Assembly (NCBI GenBank): GCA_043814035.1
Contig: JBDRKJ010000008.1
Coordinates: 1 to 64,000 of the forward strand
Reading direction: 5' to 3'
DNA length: 64,000 bases
Origin: Peribacter sp043814035
Lineage (GTDB): Bacteria; Patescibacteriota; Gracilibacteria; Peribacterales; Peribacteraceae
A program made the position numbers and the translations under genes. This document shows positions 42,141 to 49,814 of this stretch, piece by piece (the first letter of the stretch is position 1; each line of letters starts with the position of its first letter). Below the pieces are notes generated by a model. That model did no database searches. It was not told the DNA's origin and saw nothing but the letters and a program-made list of their open reading frames with translations.

Positions 42141-42200
42141 TTCATCCGAGGGTTCGACCTGCCCGGCGAAGCTTAAACGAGCAGAGCGAGTGAGAGCGCA

Positions 42201-42224
42201 GTCGGGTTCCCTCCTCCGGCACCA
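42201..42224 (+). pseudogene. tRNA-like 3' fragment after tRNA-Leu
   Basis: GGGTTCCCTCCTCCGGCACCA resembles a tRNA T arm, acceptor strand and CCA, without a matching 5' half. It does not match tRNA-Leu itself. Confidence 0.4.
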
Positions 42225-42319
42225 TAGGGTTTCATCCTTTCCAGATTGCATAGAATCGGCTTTGCTCCTTTGGTATCGGAGAGGCATAAATTATCTATTT
42301 CTGTGCAAATTTGAGGATG

Positions 42320-42348
42320 TTGTTAAAAATGAATAATAAATGTATAAT
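42320..42348 (+). promoter_or_regulatory. Promoter of the gene at 42380
   Basis: TTGTTA (42320-42325), 17 bases, TATAAT (42343-42348). The leader would be about 25 bases, so this transcript is not leaderless. Confidence 0.7.
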
Positions 42349-42379
42349 GTACATATAAACACACTTCCCACAACGCCCT

Positions 42380-43240
42380 ATGCGTATCGTATCAAACATA
42401 CATTCTTCTGAGTCTCGACTGCTCCACTTCACTCCAAACGTCAATTTTATGGACGTACCGGAGCCGGAGGAAGTTCCTCATAAGTCAGAATCTCGTGAGA
42501 ATCCTCATAAGCCAGAATCCCAGCCAGAAACCCTTGAGGATTCCGATTTGGATCTTCAGGAGGAGACAGATAAGCGCGTGCAAGAGGCCGACAGAGATGC
42601 CTCACGAGAACGGGATCGTGCCGGTGATCCCGGAGCAGGAGGTCCGAGTGGCGCATCCGTTCCTGAAGTGGGCATCGCAAATGTGAACATTGCTGCAGCT
42701 TCTGCACACGCAGAAAACACTGTTCATATCGATAATCGTCCCCAGATCAATATCAATGTCGCTTCTCCAACAAGTCCGTCTGCCAAAGTGGAGCGACGCG
42801 AGGTGGATGATATGGCACTGCTACAACGTCTTCATCAGGAGTATAACGCCGCCTTTACAGGCGCAAATCCTCGTAATGCAATGAAAATAAAAATGAATCA
42901 ATTGGCGCGGATCAATGGTGAGCTGGAGAAGTCCGGTTCTACTTGGAGAGTTTCTAGTGGCCCCAAATTCTCCATTGTGCCCTATCAGACCGAGACTGCT
43001 CAGCGATGGCAAAAACTGCCGGTTAAGCAACAGAAACTCGTGCTCAATAAAGTGCAGCAGTACATCTTCACTGTGGGTCGGGGAGCAAATCCGACGACAA
43101 CGCTTTCCAAGATCAATAGGTCGCTTGTTCTTCAGGGAGTGCAGGATGTGCACCTCGAAATGCGTGGGACATTTTCGGTGCCGTTCATTGTTCCCGGCGA
43201 GCCGCCGCGCTACCGCGATCCATTCCTGGCCAGTCGGTAA
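42380..43240 (+). CDS. Hypothetical protein with acidic low-complexity N-terminus
   Basis: A 286-residue soluble protein. Residues about 25-85 are Glu/Asp/Pro/Ser-rich with near repeats (PHKSESREN, PHKPESQPE). A stretch of about 95-125 reads like beta-strand repeats (VGIANVNIAAASAH, TVHIDNRPQININVAS). The C-terminal part (140-286) is mixed with many Gln and Arg. No family recognised. It has its own clear promoter, is AT-rich and follows tRNA-Leu, so it is probably accessory. Confidence 0.6.
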   Translation: MRIVSNIHSSESRLLHFTPNVNFMDVPEPEEVPHKSESRENPHKPESQPETLEDSDLDLQEETDKRVQEADRDASRERDRAGDPGAGGPSGASVPEVGIANVNIAAASAHAENTVHIDNRPQININVASPTSPSAKVERREVDDMALLQRLHQEYNAAFTGANPRNAMKIKMNQLARINGELEKSGSTWRVSSGPKFSIVPYQTETAQRWQKLPVKQQKLVLNKVQQYIFTVGRGANPTTTLSKINRSLVLQGVQDVHLEMRGTFSVPFIVPGEPPRYRDPFLASR

Positions 43241-43259
43241 TCATTACGTTTCGTGAGCT

Positions 43260-43604
43260 ATGTCCTCTGCTCTTCCTCACATTGTTCGGCCAGAGCTTCC
43301 GACTGGACGTGAGATCTACGACATTCTTATGGCAAGCATTGAACCGGATCTTGTTGTGAATAAGATGGATGCGCTGGATCAGCTTTATGCACAGGAGACG
43401 CCATCCGATCACCGTAAGCGCATGAAGCGCTATCGCAAAGCGTTCGAGGAGTACGATCGTCAGTATGCGGAGTACATGCGTACGCTTTCCCAAGAGGTGA
43501 CTGACTATCGCAGGTCCTCCTGCAGAGCGCTAGAAGAGGAATCACGGGCAGAAGAGACAACTCGAATAGCATCGATCGAACGCTCGATGAATTCGCAAAA
43601 TTAA
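43260..43604 (+). CDS. Hypothetical helical protein
   Basis: A 114-residue charged protein with no signal or membrane segment. From about residue 45 it is a long helix rich in Arg, Glu and Tyr (HRKRMKRYRKAFEEYDRQYA and on). It lies 19 bases after the gene at 42380 and is probably co-transcribed with it. TACGTT, nine bases before the ATG, is a weak -10 candidate. Confidence 0.55.
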   Translation: MSSALPHIVRPELPTGREIYDILMASIEPDLVVNKMDALDQLYAQETPSDHRKRMKRYRKAFEEYDRQYAEYMRTLSQEVTDYRRSSCRALEEESRAEETTRIASIERSMNSQN

Positions 43605-43671
43605 AGAGATTTTTGGAGCAAAGGCAATTCACAAAACCTTCTCCCCTCCGTTGGGATAATGAGGAGTATTC

Positions 43672-44127
43672 CTAAAATTCCGGTAGCACCCACTGTGCCG
43701 CCGGGTTTGCGTTGCAAGCCATCTGCTCGAACGGGGCCACGTCCGGCGTGATGGGCGAGCCGCCCGTGTCATATGCCCAGAGGATGGTTTCCATGATGGT
43801 ATCGCTCGTGGCTTGGCAGCCGCCGACTTCCGTGTACGGGCATGCGTTCGTACTAAAAGTGCCAGCGCTCCCTCCTGACATTCCTTCACAATTTAAGCGC
43901 ATGAATTCTTTATTTTTCCAGTAGGAGCCTACGTAGTCCAAGCAGTGGCTGCCACTGGCGATGATGTTGCAGCTGCCGTAGACAGTGCGCTTGCCCGGAG
44001 CGGTTTCTTCGATGAGTTCCTTCACATCTTCGTAGTCCACCTGTTGATCCGGTGGTAATTCCTCACCACATCCAACGAGCAGCACGCCGCAACACGCAAC
44101 AAGGCCGAGCATTTTTATGGGTGACAT
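43672..44127 (-). CDS. Cysteine-containing putative lipoprotein
   Basis: A 151-residue protein with lipobox LVGC (about residue 20) after SPIKMLGLVACCGVLLVGC. The mature part has six further Cys (YGSCN, HCLDY, NCEGM, ACPYT, GCQAT, ACNAN), suggesting disulfides outside the cell. No family recognised. TACACT ends seven bases before the ATG at 44127. Confidence 0.65.
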   Translation of the reverse strand: MSPIKMLGLVACCGVLLVGCGEELPPDQQVDYEDVKELIEETAPGKRTVYGSCNIIASGSHCLDYVGSYWKNKEFMRLNCEGMSGGSAGTFSTNACPYTEVGGCQATSDTIMETILWAYDTGGSPITPDVAPFEQMACNANPAAQWVLPEF

Positions 44128-44172
44128 ACTGTGGAGTGTAGGACTGCTGCGAGGTCTCTGCAATGTTGTGAT

Positions 44173-44808
44173 TTATGCGGCAAGCAGTTGCAACACTTCT
44201 GCATCCTCCACCTGCGGGAACTCTTGGTACCATAATCCCACTGCCTCGAAGGGTTCCGGTGTGGCGATCACTGTGATGTCATCCGTCTTTTTTTTGAGCT
44301 GCGCAACAGTATCTGGCGGACACACCGGTAGAGCCACAACGATCTTTTTCACCTTGGCCTTGCGCAGATCTTCGATAGCAGCGAAGAGACTCGCACCCGT
44401 AGCGGCGCCATCATCGACAAGAATAACAGTTGTTCCTGTGAGATCCGGACGTGCCGCAACGGAATAGGCATCTTTACGACGCTTGAGCTCCTCCGTCTCC
44501 TCCTCAATGATCGGCTCTAAGTCCTCCCATGAAATTCCACTCATCCGCATGGTGGGCTCATCGAGGTAGGTGCTTCCGTTCTCCGCAATCGCGCCGAGGG
44601 CGTACTCGCGATGCGTGGGATGACCGAGCTTGCGGACGACATACGGGTAGAGCGGAAGTTTCAGCTCATTTGCCAGTGCGCGGCCCACCACCACACCTCC
44701 GCGCACGAGTGCAAGGATGCATGTGCTCTTCGCATTCTTGAACTGTTTCAGCGCTTCTGCGAGCCGGATACCACCATCGGTACGGGATCGAAAGGGAAGG
44801 CTGATCAT
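44173..44808 (-). CDS. Phosphoribosyltransferase-domain protein
   Basis: A 211-residue type I PRT fold. The PRPP-binding motif is VILVDDGAATGAS (about 133-145), and the N-terminus has LALVRGGVVVGRALANELKL. Such 'predicted phosphoribosyltransferases' often act on unknown substrates. The TATACT box at 44815-44820 ends six bases before the ATG at 44808 and excludes the much longer frame to 45093, which runs across gdhA. It is divergent from gdhA. Confidence 0.85.
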   Translation of the reverse strand: MISLPFRSRTDGGIRLAEALKQFKNAKSTCILALVRGGVVVGRALANELKLPLYPYVVRKLGHPTHREYALGAIAENGSTYLDEPTMRMSGISWEDLEPIIEEETEELKRRKDAYSVAARPDLTGTTVILVDDGAATGASLFAAIEDLRKAKVKKIVVALPVCPPDTVAQLKKKTDDITVIATPEPFEAVGLWYQEFPQVEDAEVLQLLAA

Positions 44809-44814
44809 ATACAA

Positions 44815-44820
44815 AGTATA
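44815..44820 (-). promoter_or_regulatory. -10 box of the PRT gene
   Basis: TATACT on the minus strand, six bases before the ATG. It decides the start against a longer frame. Confidence 0.6.
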
Positions 44821-44868
44821 CTGCTGTTGGTTGCCAAGAGGGGGAGGGAAAGGGTTGAATAGAGACCT

Positions 44869-46161
44869 ATGCCGCACCCCACTCCCTACACCCGATTCCA
44901 GACAACACTCACTGCTGTGCTCGAGAAGCTCAAGCCGAGCCCAGAGGAGCGACAACTTCTCATGGAGCCGCAACACGTGCATCAGGCGAAACTGTCGCTC
45001 ACACGCGACGATGGATCGACAACAGAGTTTCCTGCCTATCGCGTGCAGTTCAACAACGCTCGTGGTCCCTACAAGGGTGGCATCCGTTACCATCCCGCGG
45101 CGGATCTGGAGGAGGTGAAGGCGTTGGCCGCGCTTATGGCGCTCAAGACGGCGGTGGTGAATATTCCCTTTGGGGGAGGGAAGGGTGGGATTCAGATGGA
45201 TCCCCGCAAACTTTCAGCTCGTGAACTGCAAGAAGTCTCGCGCGCGTACGTCCGCGCATTCCAGCAGTACATCGGCTCTGATATCGACGTACCGGCGCCC
45301 GATGTAAACACTACAGCCGACATCATGGCGTGGATGCGCGACGAGTACGAGAAGCTCACACACTCCTTCAGCCCCTCGGTCATCACGGGCAAGCCTCTCT
45401 CGTACGGCGGGTCGCTGGGACGCGATACCGCAACGGCGCGTGGAGGATTCTTTATCCTGCAAGAACTCATCGATCGCGAGGCGCTCGACCCTCAGGAACT
45501 CAAGGTGGCGATTCAGGGCTTTGGCAATGCCGGTGGCACTATGGCGCACCTGCTTCACAGCGCGGGGTTCACCATCGTGGCGATCTCGGATTCACAGGGT
45601 GGCATTTACAGCGCCGAGGGTATCGACCCCGTGCGCGTCGAGAAGTACAAGCGCAAGACCGGTGCGGTGGCGGGCGAGTACTGCGAAGGGTCGGTCTGTG
45701 ACGTGCAGAAGATGAAGATGGATGGCGTGCAGCACGTGACGAATGAGGCGTTACTGGAGCTGCCTTGCGATATCCTCATTCCGGCGGCGCTCGACAACGT
45801 CATCACTGCCGAGAATGCCGATCGCATCCAGGCTCGTACTATCCTCGAGCTTGCCAACGGGCCCACCACGCCCGAGGCGGATGTGATTCTCGAGAAGAAG
45901 GGCATTCGCGTGATCCCCGATATCCTTGCCAATGCGGGTGGTGTCACCGTGAGCTACTTCGAGTGGGTGCAGGGCAGATCCGGTGAACAGTGGACGGCTG
46001 ATCGCGTGGACGCGGAACTCAAGCGTATCATGCTCGATGGGTACAAGACGGTTCGGCGTGCAGCGTACCGTGAGAAAATGAGCTATCGACACGCGGCGTT
46101 CGCCGTGGCACTGAGGCGTATTTTGTCTGCAATGAAGTCGCGGGGGTGGGTTGTTTCGTGA
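44869..46161 (+). CDS. gdhA: Glu/Leu/Phe/Val-type dehydrogenase (glutamate dehydrogenase)
   Basis: A 430-residue enzyme converting glutamate and 2-oxoglutarate with NAD(P). The substrate site is GPYKGGIRYHP and FGGGKGGIQMDP (catalytic-type Lys), PAPDVNTTADIMAWM follows, and the Rossmann domain has IQGFGNAGGTMAHLL. ANAGGVTVSYFEWVQ is a family mark. It is one of few central-metabolism genes here and could supply glutamate for the murD/murL route. The gene-end repeat copy 3 starts at its stop codon. Confidence 0.95.
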   Translation: MPHPTPYTRFQTTLTAVLEKLKPSPEERQLLMEPQHVHQAKLSLTRDDGSTTEFPAYRVQFNNARGPYKGGIRYHPAADLEEVKALAALMALKTAVVNIPFGGGKGGIQMDPRKLSARELQEVSRAYVRAFQQYIGSDIDVPAPDVNTTADIMAWMRDEYEKLTHSFSPSVITGKPLSYGGSLGRDTATARGGFFILQELIDREALDPQELKVAIQGFGNAGGTMAHLLHSAGFTIVAISDSQGGIYSAEGIDPVRVEKYKRKTGAVAGEYCEGSVCDVQKMKMDGVQHVTNEALLELPCDILIPAALDNVITAENADRIQARTILELANGPTTPEADVILEKKGIRVIPDILANAGGVTVSYFEWVQGRSGEQWTADRVDAELKRIMLDGYKTVRRAAYREKMSYRHAAFAVALRRILSAMKSRGWVVS

Positions 46162-46294
46162 AAGGAAAACCTAACGGTTTTCCTCTCACAAGCTCTCCTT
46201 TCCCTTCAGCGGTGTCGCTTCCCTCCGGGGACCTGCGGCCAGCATTGGGTCCCGACGAAGCCACCCAACGCTTCGCGACGGATTTTTGTAAACT
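46160..46294 (+). repeat. Gene-end repeat element, copy 3
   Basis: Begins in the gdhA stop codon: GTGAAAGGAAAACC-TAAC-GGTTTTCCTCTCAC hairpin, AAGCTCTCCTTTCCC, TGTCGCTTCC, GC stem around ATTGGGTCCC...CACCCAACG, ending TTCGCGACGGATTTTT. Confidence 0.85.
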
Positions 46295-46341
46295 TTTCAT
46301 TCTGAGAAGGGAAACTGCTGCATACTGCATAATGTTCCCTG

Positions 46342-46347
46342 TATACT
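46342..46347 (+). promoter_or_regulatory. -10 box of trxB
   Basis: TATACT, eight bases before the ATG at 46356. Confidence 0.55.
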
Positions 46348-46355
46348 GCGTTCGT

Positions 46356-47276
46356 ATGTTCGATACAGCCATCATCGGTCTCGGGGCTGCCGGGTACACC
46401 GCAGCGATCTACAGTGCACGGTACAAGCTTTCCACTCTGCTTGTGGGCGAGGAGGAGGGTGGCATGGGCAACACGGCGGCGGAGGTGGGCAACTGGCCCG
46501 GTGATATTGAAGTGGCGGGTCCGGAGCTGATGGAGCGGATGAAAAAGCACGCGCAGAGTTTTACCGAAGTGACGCTCAAGCAAGTGCGCGTGACGAAGAT
46601 CGAGAAAATCAAGGATGGATTTCGCCTCACATTCTCTGATGGCAAGTTCGAAGAGGCCAAGACTCTGATTTTCGCCACCGGTTCTAATAAGCGGCACCTC
46701 AACGTTCCAGGTGAGGAGGAGTTTGCCGGTAAGGGCGTGTCGTACTGCGCCACATGCGACGGGTTCTTCTTTAAGGGGAAGACTGTTGCGGTGGTAGGAG
46801 GAGGGGATGCGGCGGTCGAAGGTGCAGCCATCGTCGCGCAGGTGGCGAAGCAGGTTTACCTGATCCATCGACGCAACGAGTATCGAGCAGAGCCGTACTG
46901 GGTACAGAAGCTTCAGGAGAAAACAAATGTTACCTTCGTTCTCGAGCGAAAAGTGAAAGAGATTATGGGAGATCAGAAAGTCACGGGTGTTACGCTCGAT
47001 CAATCTTTTGAGGGATCAGATCAGTTGGCTGTTGATGGTGTCTTCATTGAAATTGGCGCGACGCCTGCCGTGGAACTTGCCCAGGGCCTTGATTGCGCAT
47101 TGGATGATCGTGGCTATTTGAAAGTGAGTGAGACGCAGCAGACGAGTGTGCCCGGAGTTTTTGCCGCAGGAGATGTGTCAGGAGGGAGCAATCACTTCGC
47201 GCAGTTCGTGACGGCAGCAGGGGAGGGAGCGGTAGCTGTTTCTGGAGTGTTTGCACATCTGCAGGGAGGGGACTAG
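46356..47276 (+). CDS. trxB: Thioredoxin-disulfide reductase-like flavoprotein
   Basis: A 306-residue FAD/NAD(P)H oxidoreductase. The FAD site is IIGLGAAGYTAAIYSAR, the redox pair is in YCATCDGFFF (CATC), the NADPH site is VAVVGGGDAAVEGA, and the end VFAAGDVSGG binds FAD. The FAD motif reads GLGAAG instead of GxGPAG. A longer frame starts in the upstream repeat and is ignored; TATACT fixes the ATG at 46356. Confidence 0.92.
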   Translation: MFDTAIIGLGAAGYTAAIYSARYKLSTLLVGEEEGGMGNTAAEVGNWPGDIEVAGPELMERMKKHAQSFTEVTLKQVRVTKIEKIKDGFRLTFSDGKFEEAKTLIFATGSNKRHLNVPGEEEFAGKGVSYCATCDGFFFKGKTVAVVGGGDAAVEGAAIVAQVAKQVYLIHRRNEYRAEPYWVQKLQEKTNVTFVLERKVKEIMGDQKVTGVTLDQSFEGSDQLAVDGVFIEIGATPAVELAQGLDCALDDRGYLKVSETQQTSVPGVFAAGDVSGGSNHFAQFVTAAGEGAVAVSGVFAHLQGGD

Positions 47277-47342
47277 AGGATTGAGGGATTTGGGCCTCTT
47301 TTTCTTGCAATCAGTCAATACCATCATTACCCTCTGTCCGTT

Positions 47343-47537
47343 ATGCCAAGAGGAAAGCGCACCGTCTTTATCGTTAGCTGCCCCGAATCGGGCAACCGCG
47401 TGGGAACCATTCGTTTCCACAAGCAGGATAAAATGGGCGTGGCCTGGAAGGAGCATGCGGGCAAACTTCTGAAGTACTGCTCTGTGTGCCGTAAGCACGT
47501 GAAGCCAAAATTCAAAGAAGAGCGACATTCGAAATGA
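47343..47537 (+). CDS. rpmG: 50S ribosomal protein L33-like (bL33)
   Basis: A 64-residue basic protein. RTVFIVSCPESGNRVGTI and LLKYCSVCRKHVKPKF fit the strand pattern and the second Cys pair (C-x2-C) of zinc-type bL33, but the first Cys pair is reduced to one Cys and there is an insertion in the middle. The identification is likely, not certain. AAGGTAAGG repeats follow the gene. Confidence 0.6.
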   Translation: MPRGKRTVFIVSCPESGNRVGTIRFHKQDKMGVAWKEHAGKLLKYCSVCRKHVKPKFKEERHSK

Positions 47538-47538
47538 G

Positions 47539-47580
47539 GGCAGAAAGGTAAGAAACGTGAGGAAGGTAAGGAAGGTTTTT
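47539..47580. repeat. AAGGTAAGG/GTGAGGAAGG tandem repeat
   Basis: Degenerate 9-bp units, followed by complementary CTTTCCTGCC...CTTACTTTCC at 47583-47608, so the pair can form a long hairpin between bL33 and the NUDIX gene. Confidence 0.7.
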
Positions 47581-47634
47581 GCCTTTCCTGCCTTTTCTTA
47601 CTTTCCTCCATTCGATCATCGCAATACTTCCATC

Positions 47635-47640
47635 TATACT
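47635..47640 (+). promoter_or_regulatory. -10 box of the NUDIX gene
   Basis: TATACT, six bases before the GTG at 47647. It decides for the GTG start. Confidence 0.6.
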
Positions 47641-47646
47641 CTCTTC

Positions 47647-48102
47647 GTGAAAGCTGAAGTCTACCGTTACTGTGCGTCTGTCGTCGTTTTTCGAGGAAGC
47701 TCGAATGGCAAACAGATCCTGCTCCTCAAGAAACCACGCAGGAACGATGCGTGGCAGCTGCCGCAGGGAGGCATCGAATCCGGCGAAAGTACGGCAGAAG
47801 CCGCATTGCGCGAACTGCAAGAGGAGGCGGGTATTGCGGCACGTCTGCTCGGTGAGAGCGCACACGTCTACCAGTATGATTTCCCCCCTTCGTACCGTCG
47901 CTTCCGGCCTGATCACGTGCGTGGGCAGCACATTGCTTTCGTATTTGCCGAGGCACCCTCTGATGTGCAGATTGCGGTGGATGGAAAAGAGATCAATGCA
48001 TTTGTTTGGGTGACGGAATCGGATCTTCCTCGGTATATCAAGCGCAAGAAGTATCAAGCACTCATTCGTACGCTCATAGCGGAAGGTCATCTGCTACGCT
48101 AA
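47647..48102 (+). CDS. NUDIX hydrolase, RppH-like
   Basis: A 151-residue NUDIX protein. The Nudix box is GGIESGESTAEAALRELQEEAGI (residues about 38-60), preceded by RNDAWQLPQ as in RppH, and a later WVTESDLPRY fits. RppH removes pyrophosphate from 5' triphosphate mRNA ends, which would suit the leaderless transcripts here. The start is GTG at 47647. recF follows six bases later. Confidence 0.85.
   Translation: MKAEVYRYCASVVVFRGSSNGKQILLLKKPRRNDAWQLPQGGIESGESTAEAALRELQEEAGIAARLLGESAHVYQYDFPPSYRRFRPDHVRGQHIAFVFAEAPSDVQIAVDGKEINAFVWVTESDLPRYIKRKKYQALIRTLIAEGHLLR
48092..48100 (+). promoter_or_regulatory. Extended -10 promoter of recF
   Basis: TGCTACGCT, eight bases before the recF ATG and inside the last codons of the NUDIX gene. 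Confidence 0.55.
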
Positions 48103-48108
48103 CTCTCC

Positions 48109-49230
48109 ATGCGCTTAGTCTCCCTCACGCTTCAGCAGTTCCGATCGTACCCCGAGCTTTCGTTGACATTCGGAGAGGAGAATTTGCATGTATTGCAGGG
48201 GCCGAATGCTGCAGGCAAGACGAACGTGCTCGAAGCACTCTCCATCCTTTCGAGTGGCCGTTCCTTTCTTGGTGCACAAGAGGATGACTTGATGTTGTGG
48301 GGGTGCGACTATTATCGCCTGCGCGCTCACATTGTCTCTGATGCATCCGAAGCGCAGTCACTCGAAATTGTGAGCCAACGCCTTCCCCGGCGTGCCCGCG
48401 CAGGATTCCTCAATGATGTACGTTTGCCGATCAGTCGACTGACGGGTGCACTTCCTTCCGTCACATTCCTTCCGCAGGATCTGGAACTCTTTGTGGGATC
48501 GCCGTCGCGACGCCGGGATCTTCTCAATAACTTGCTCGTGCAGGTCTCACCGGAGTTTGCTGCAAGCCTCACGTCCTACCAAAAGCTCCTCAAACAGCGC
48601 AACGCCTTGCTGCGTCGGATTCGCGAAGGAACGGGGCGCACACAAGATCTTCTCGTCTGGGAAGAAGGTCTCGCACGTGAGGGTGCGGCCATCATACTCG
48701 GCCACTTGGAGTTGTTGCAGGTTCTGCAGTGCACGCTCGAAGAGGAGCTGAAGGCTCTTGGAGAGTCGTGGCAAGAAGTGCGGCTTGTCTATGATCACCA
48801 TGGTCGTGCCACGACTGCAGAAAGCATTGAAAGTGAACTCAAGCGTGACTTCCTGCACTTTCGCGAGCGAGATCTTGCCATCGGATCGACGACCATTGGT
48901 CCGCACCGGCATGACTGGCGCATCGAGGCGGACGGCCGGTCGCTTGCGAGTTTCGCTTCACGGGGGCAGCAGCGTACGGCCGTGATTGCCCTGCTCTTTC
49001 TACAGGTGTCATTCATGGAGGTGCGCCGCGGTGAGAAGCCGGTGATTCTGCTTGATGACGTTTTTTCCGAACTCGATCAGGCTCACCAAGAGCGACTCAT
49101 GCGTTCCTTTGAGGGGCACCAGGTTCTTCTTACAACGACACATGCCCCGTCAGACATTGCGAAAGCAGCACTCTGGAATGTAATGGGGGGAGGGGAGGTC
49201 ATGCGGGCGGCCTCTCTCGTCACTGGCTGA
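48109..49230 (+). CDS. recF: DNA replication and repair protein RecF
   Basis: A 373-residue SMC-like ATPase that helps load RecA at gaps. Walker A is GPNAAGKTNVLEALSIL (about 32-48), the signature is FASRGQQRTAVIALLFLQ (about 284-301), and Walker B is PVILLDDVFSELD. Length is standard. It is not beside dnaA/dnaN as in many bacteria. Its last 11 bases overlap ruvC, tail to tail. Confidence 0.95.
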   Translation: MRLVSLTLQQFRSYPELSLTFGEENLHVLQGPNAAGKTNVLEALSILSSGRSFLGAQEDDLMLWGCDYYRLRAHIVSDASEAQSLEIVSQRLPRRARAGFLNDVRLPISRLTGALPSVTFLPQDLELFVGSPSRRRDLLNNLLVQVSPEFAASLTSYQKLLKQRNALLRRIREGTGRTQDLLVWEEGLAREGAAIILGHLELLQVLQCTLEEELKALGESWQEVRLVYDHHGRATTAESIESELKRDFLHFRERDLAIGSTTIGPHRHDWRIEADGRSLASFASRGQQRTAVIALLFLQVSFMEVRRGEKPVILLDDVFSELDQAHQERLMRSFEGHQVLLTTTHAPSDIAKAALWNVMGGGEVMRAASLVTG

Positions 49231-49702
49231 TTGTCGGCTGCTGGAGCGCTCCAAAAACTGCCAATGCCAGTGCATCTGCGGCATCGTCGGGTGTGGGAGC
49301 TTTTTCTAAATGCAGCGTGCGGCAGAGCATGTCCTGTATCTGGCGCTTGTCGGCGTGGCCGTCGCCCGTGATGCATGATTTGAGCGAGAGAGGATTAGGC
49401 TCCAGTGTTTCGATTCCGTGCGCAGCGAGTGTAAGTAGGATGACACCACGAGCATGGGCGACATCGATCGCCGTTTTGACGTTGGTCGAGAAGTAGAGCT
49501 TTTCGACAACGGCAAGATCAGGTTTCTTTTCGTCGAGGTAGGTGGCGAGATCTTGCTGAATCTCTTCGAGGCGCTCTGCGAGTGGTAATCCTGCCTGCGT
49601 CTGGATGGTGAGCCACTCCAGAGCCGACAACTCCTGCCCTGCACCGACAGCCACCAGTCCCAAGCCGGTGGTCGCCAATCCGGGGTCAATGCCGAGGATC
49701 AT
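49220..49702 (-). CDS. ruvC: Holliday junction resolvase RuvC
   Basis: A 160-residue resolvase. The four acidic active-site residues are visible: ILGIDPGLATTG (Asp7 region), VVEKLYFSTN (Glu), and DDAADALALA (two Asp near the C-terminus). Length is close to E. coli RuvC. I took the ATG at 49702; a GTG at 49717 (VKKDRM) is possible. A hairpin CACCCT-CGC-AGGGTG lies just upstream. Confidence 0.93.
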   Translation of the reverse strand: MILGIDPGLATTGLGLVAVGAGQELSALEWLTIQTQAGLPLAERLEEIQQDLATYLDEKKPDLAVVEKLYFSTNVKTAIDVAHARGVILLTLAAHGIETLEPNPLSLKSCITGDGHADKRQIQDMLCRTLHLEKAPTPDDAADALALAVFGALQQPTISQ

Positions 49703-49762
49703 CCGGTCTTTTTTCACCCTGCGAGGGTGCAAGGTTTGAAGGATTCTCGCAAGATCTTTGGA

Positions 49763-49791
49763 TTGAAGAAAACGGCGATTTCTGCTATTCT
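49763..49791 (+). promoter_or_regulatory. Promoter of the FecR-like gene
   Basis: TTGAAG (49763-49768), 17 bases, TATTCT with TGC in front (49786-49791). Leader about 16 bases. Confidence 0.6.
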
Positions 49792-49814
49792 GAGGGGAAA
49801 TACACATACTTTCA

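Noticed and set aside
46146..46355. 70-residue N-terminal extension of the thioredoxin reductase
   Set aside because: It is a translation of the gene-end repeat; the FAD-binding start MFDTAIIGLG and a TATACT box at the right distance fix the start at 46356.
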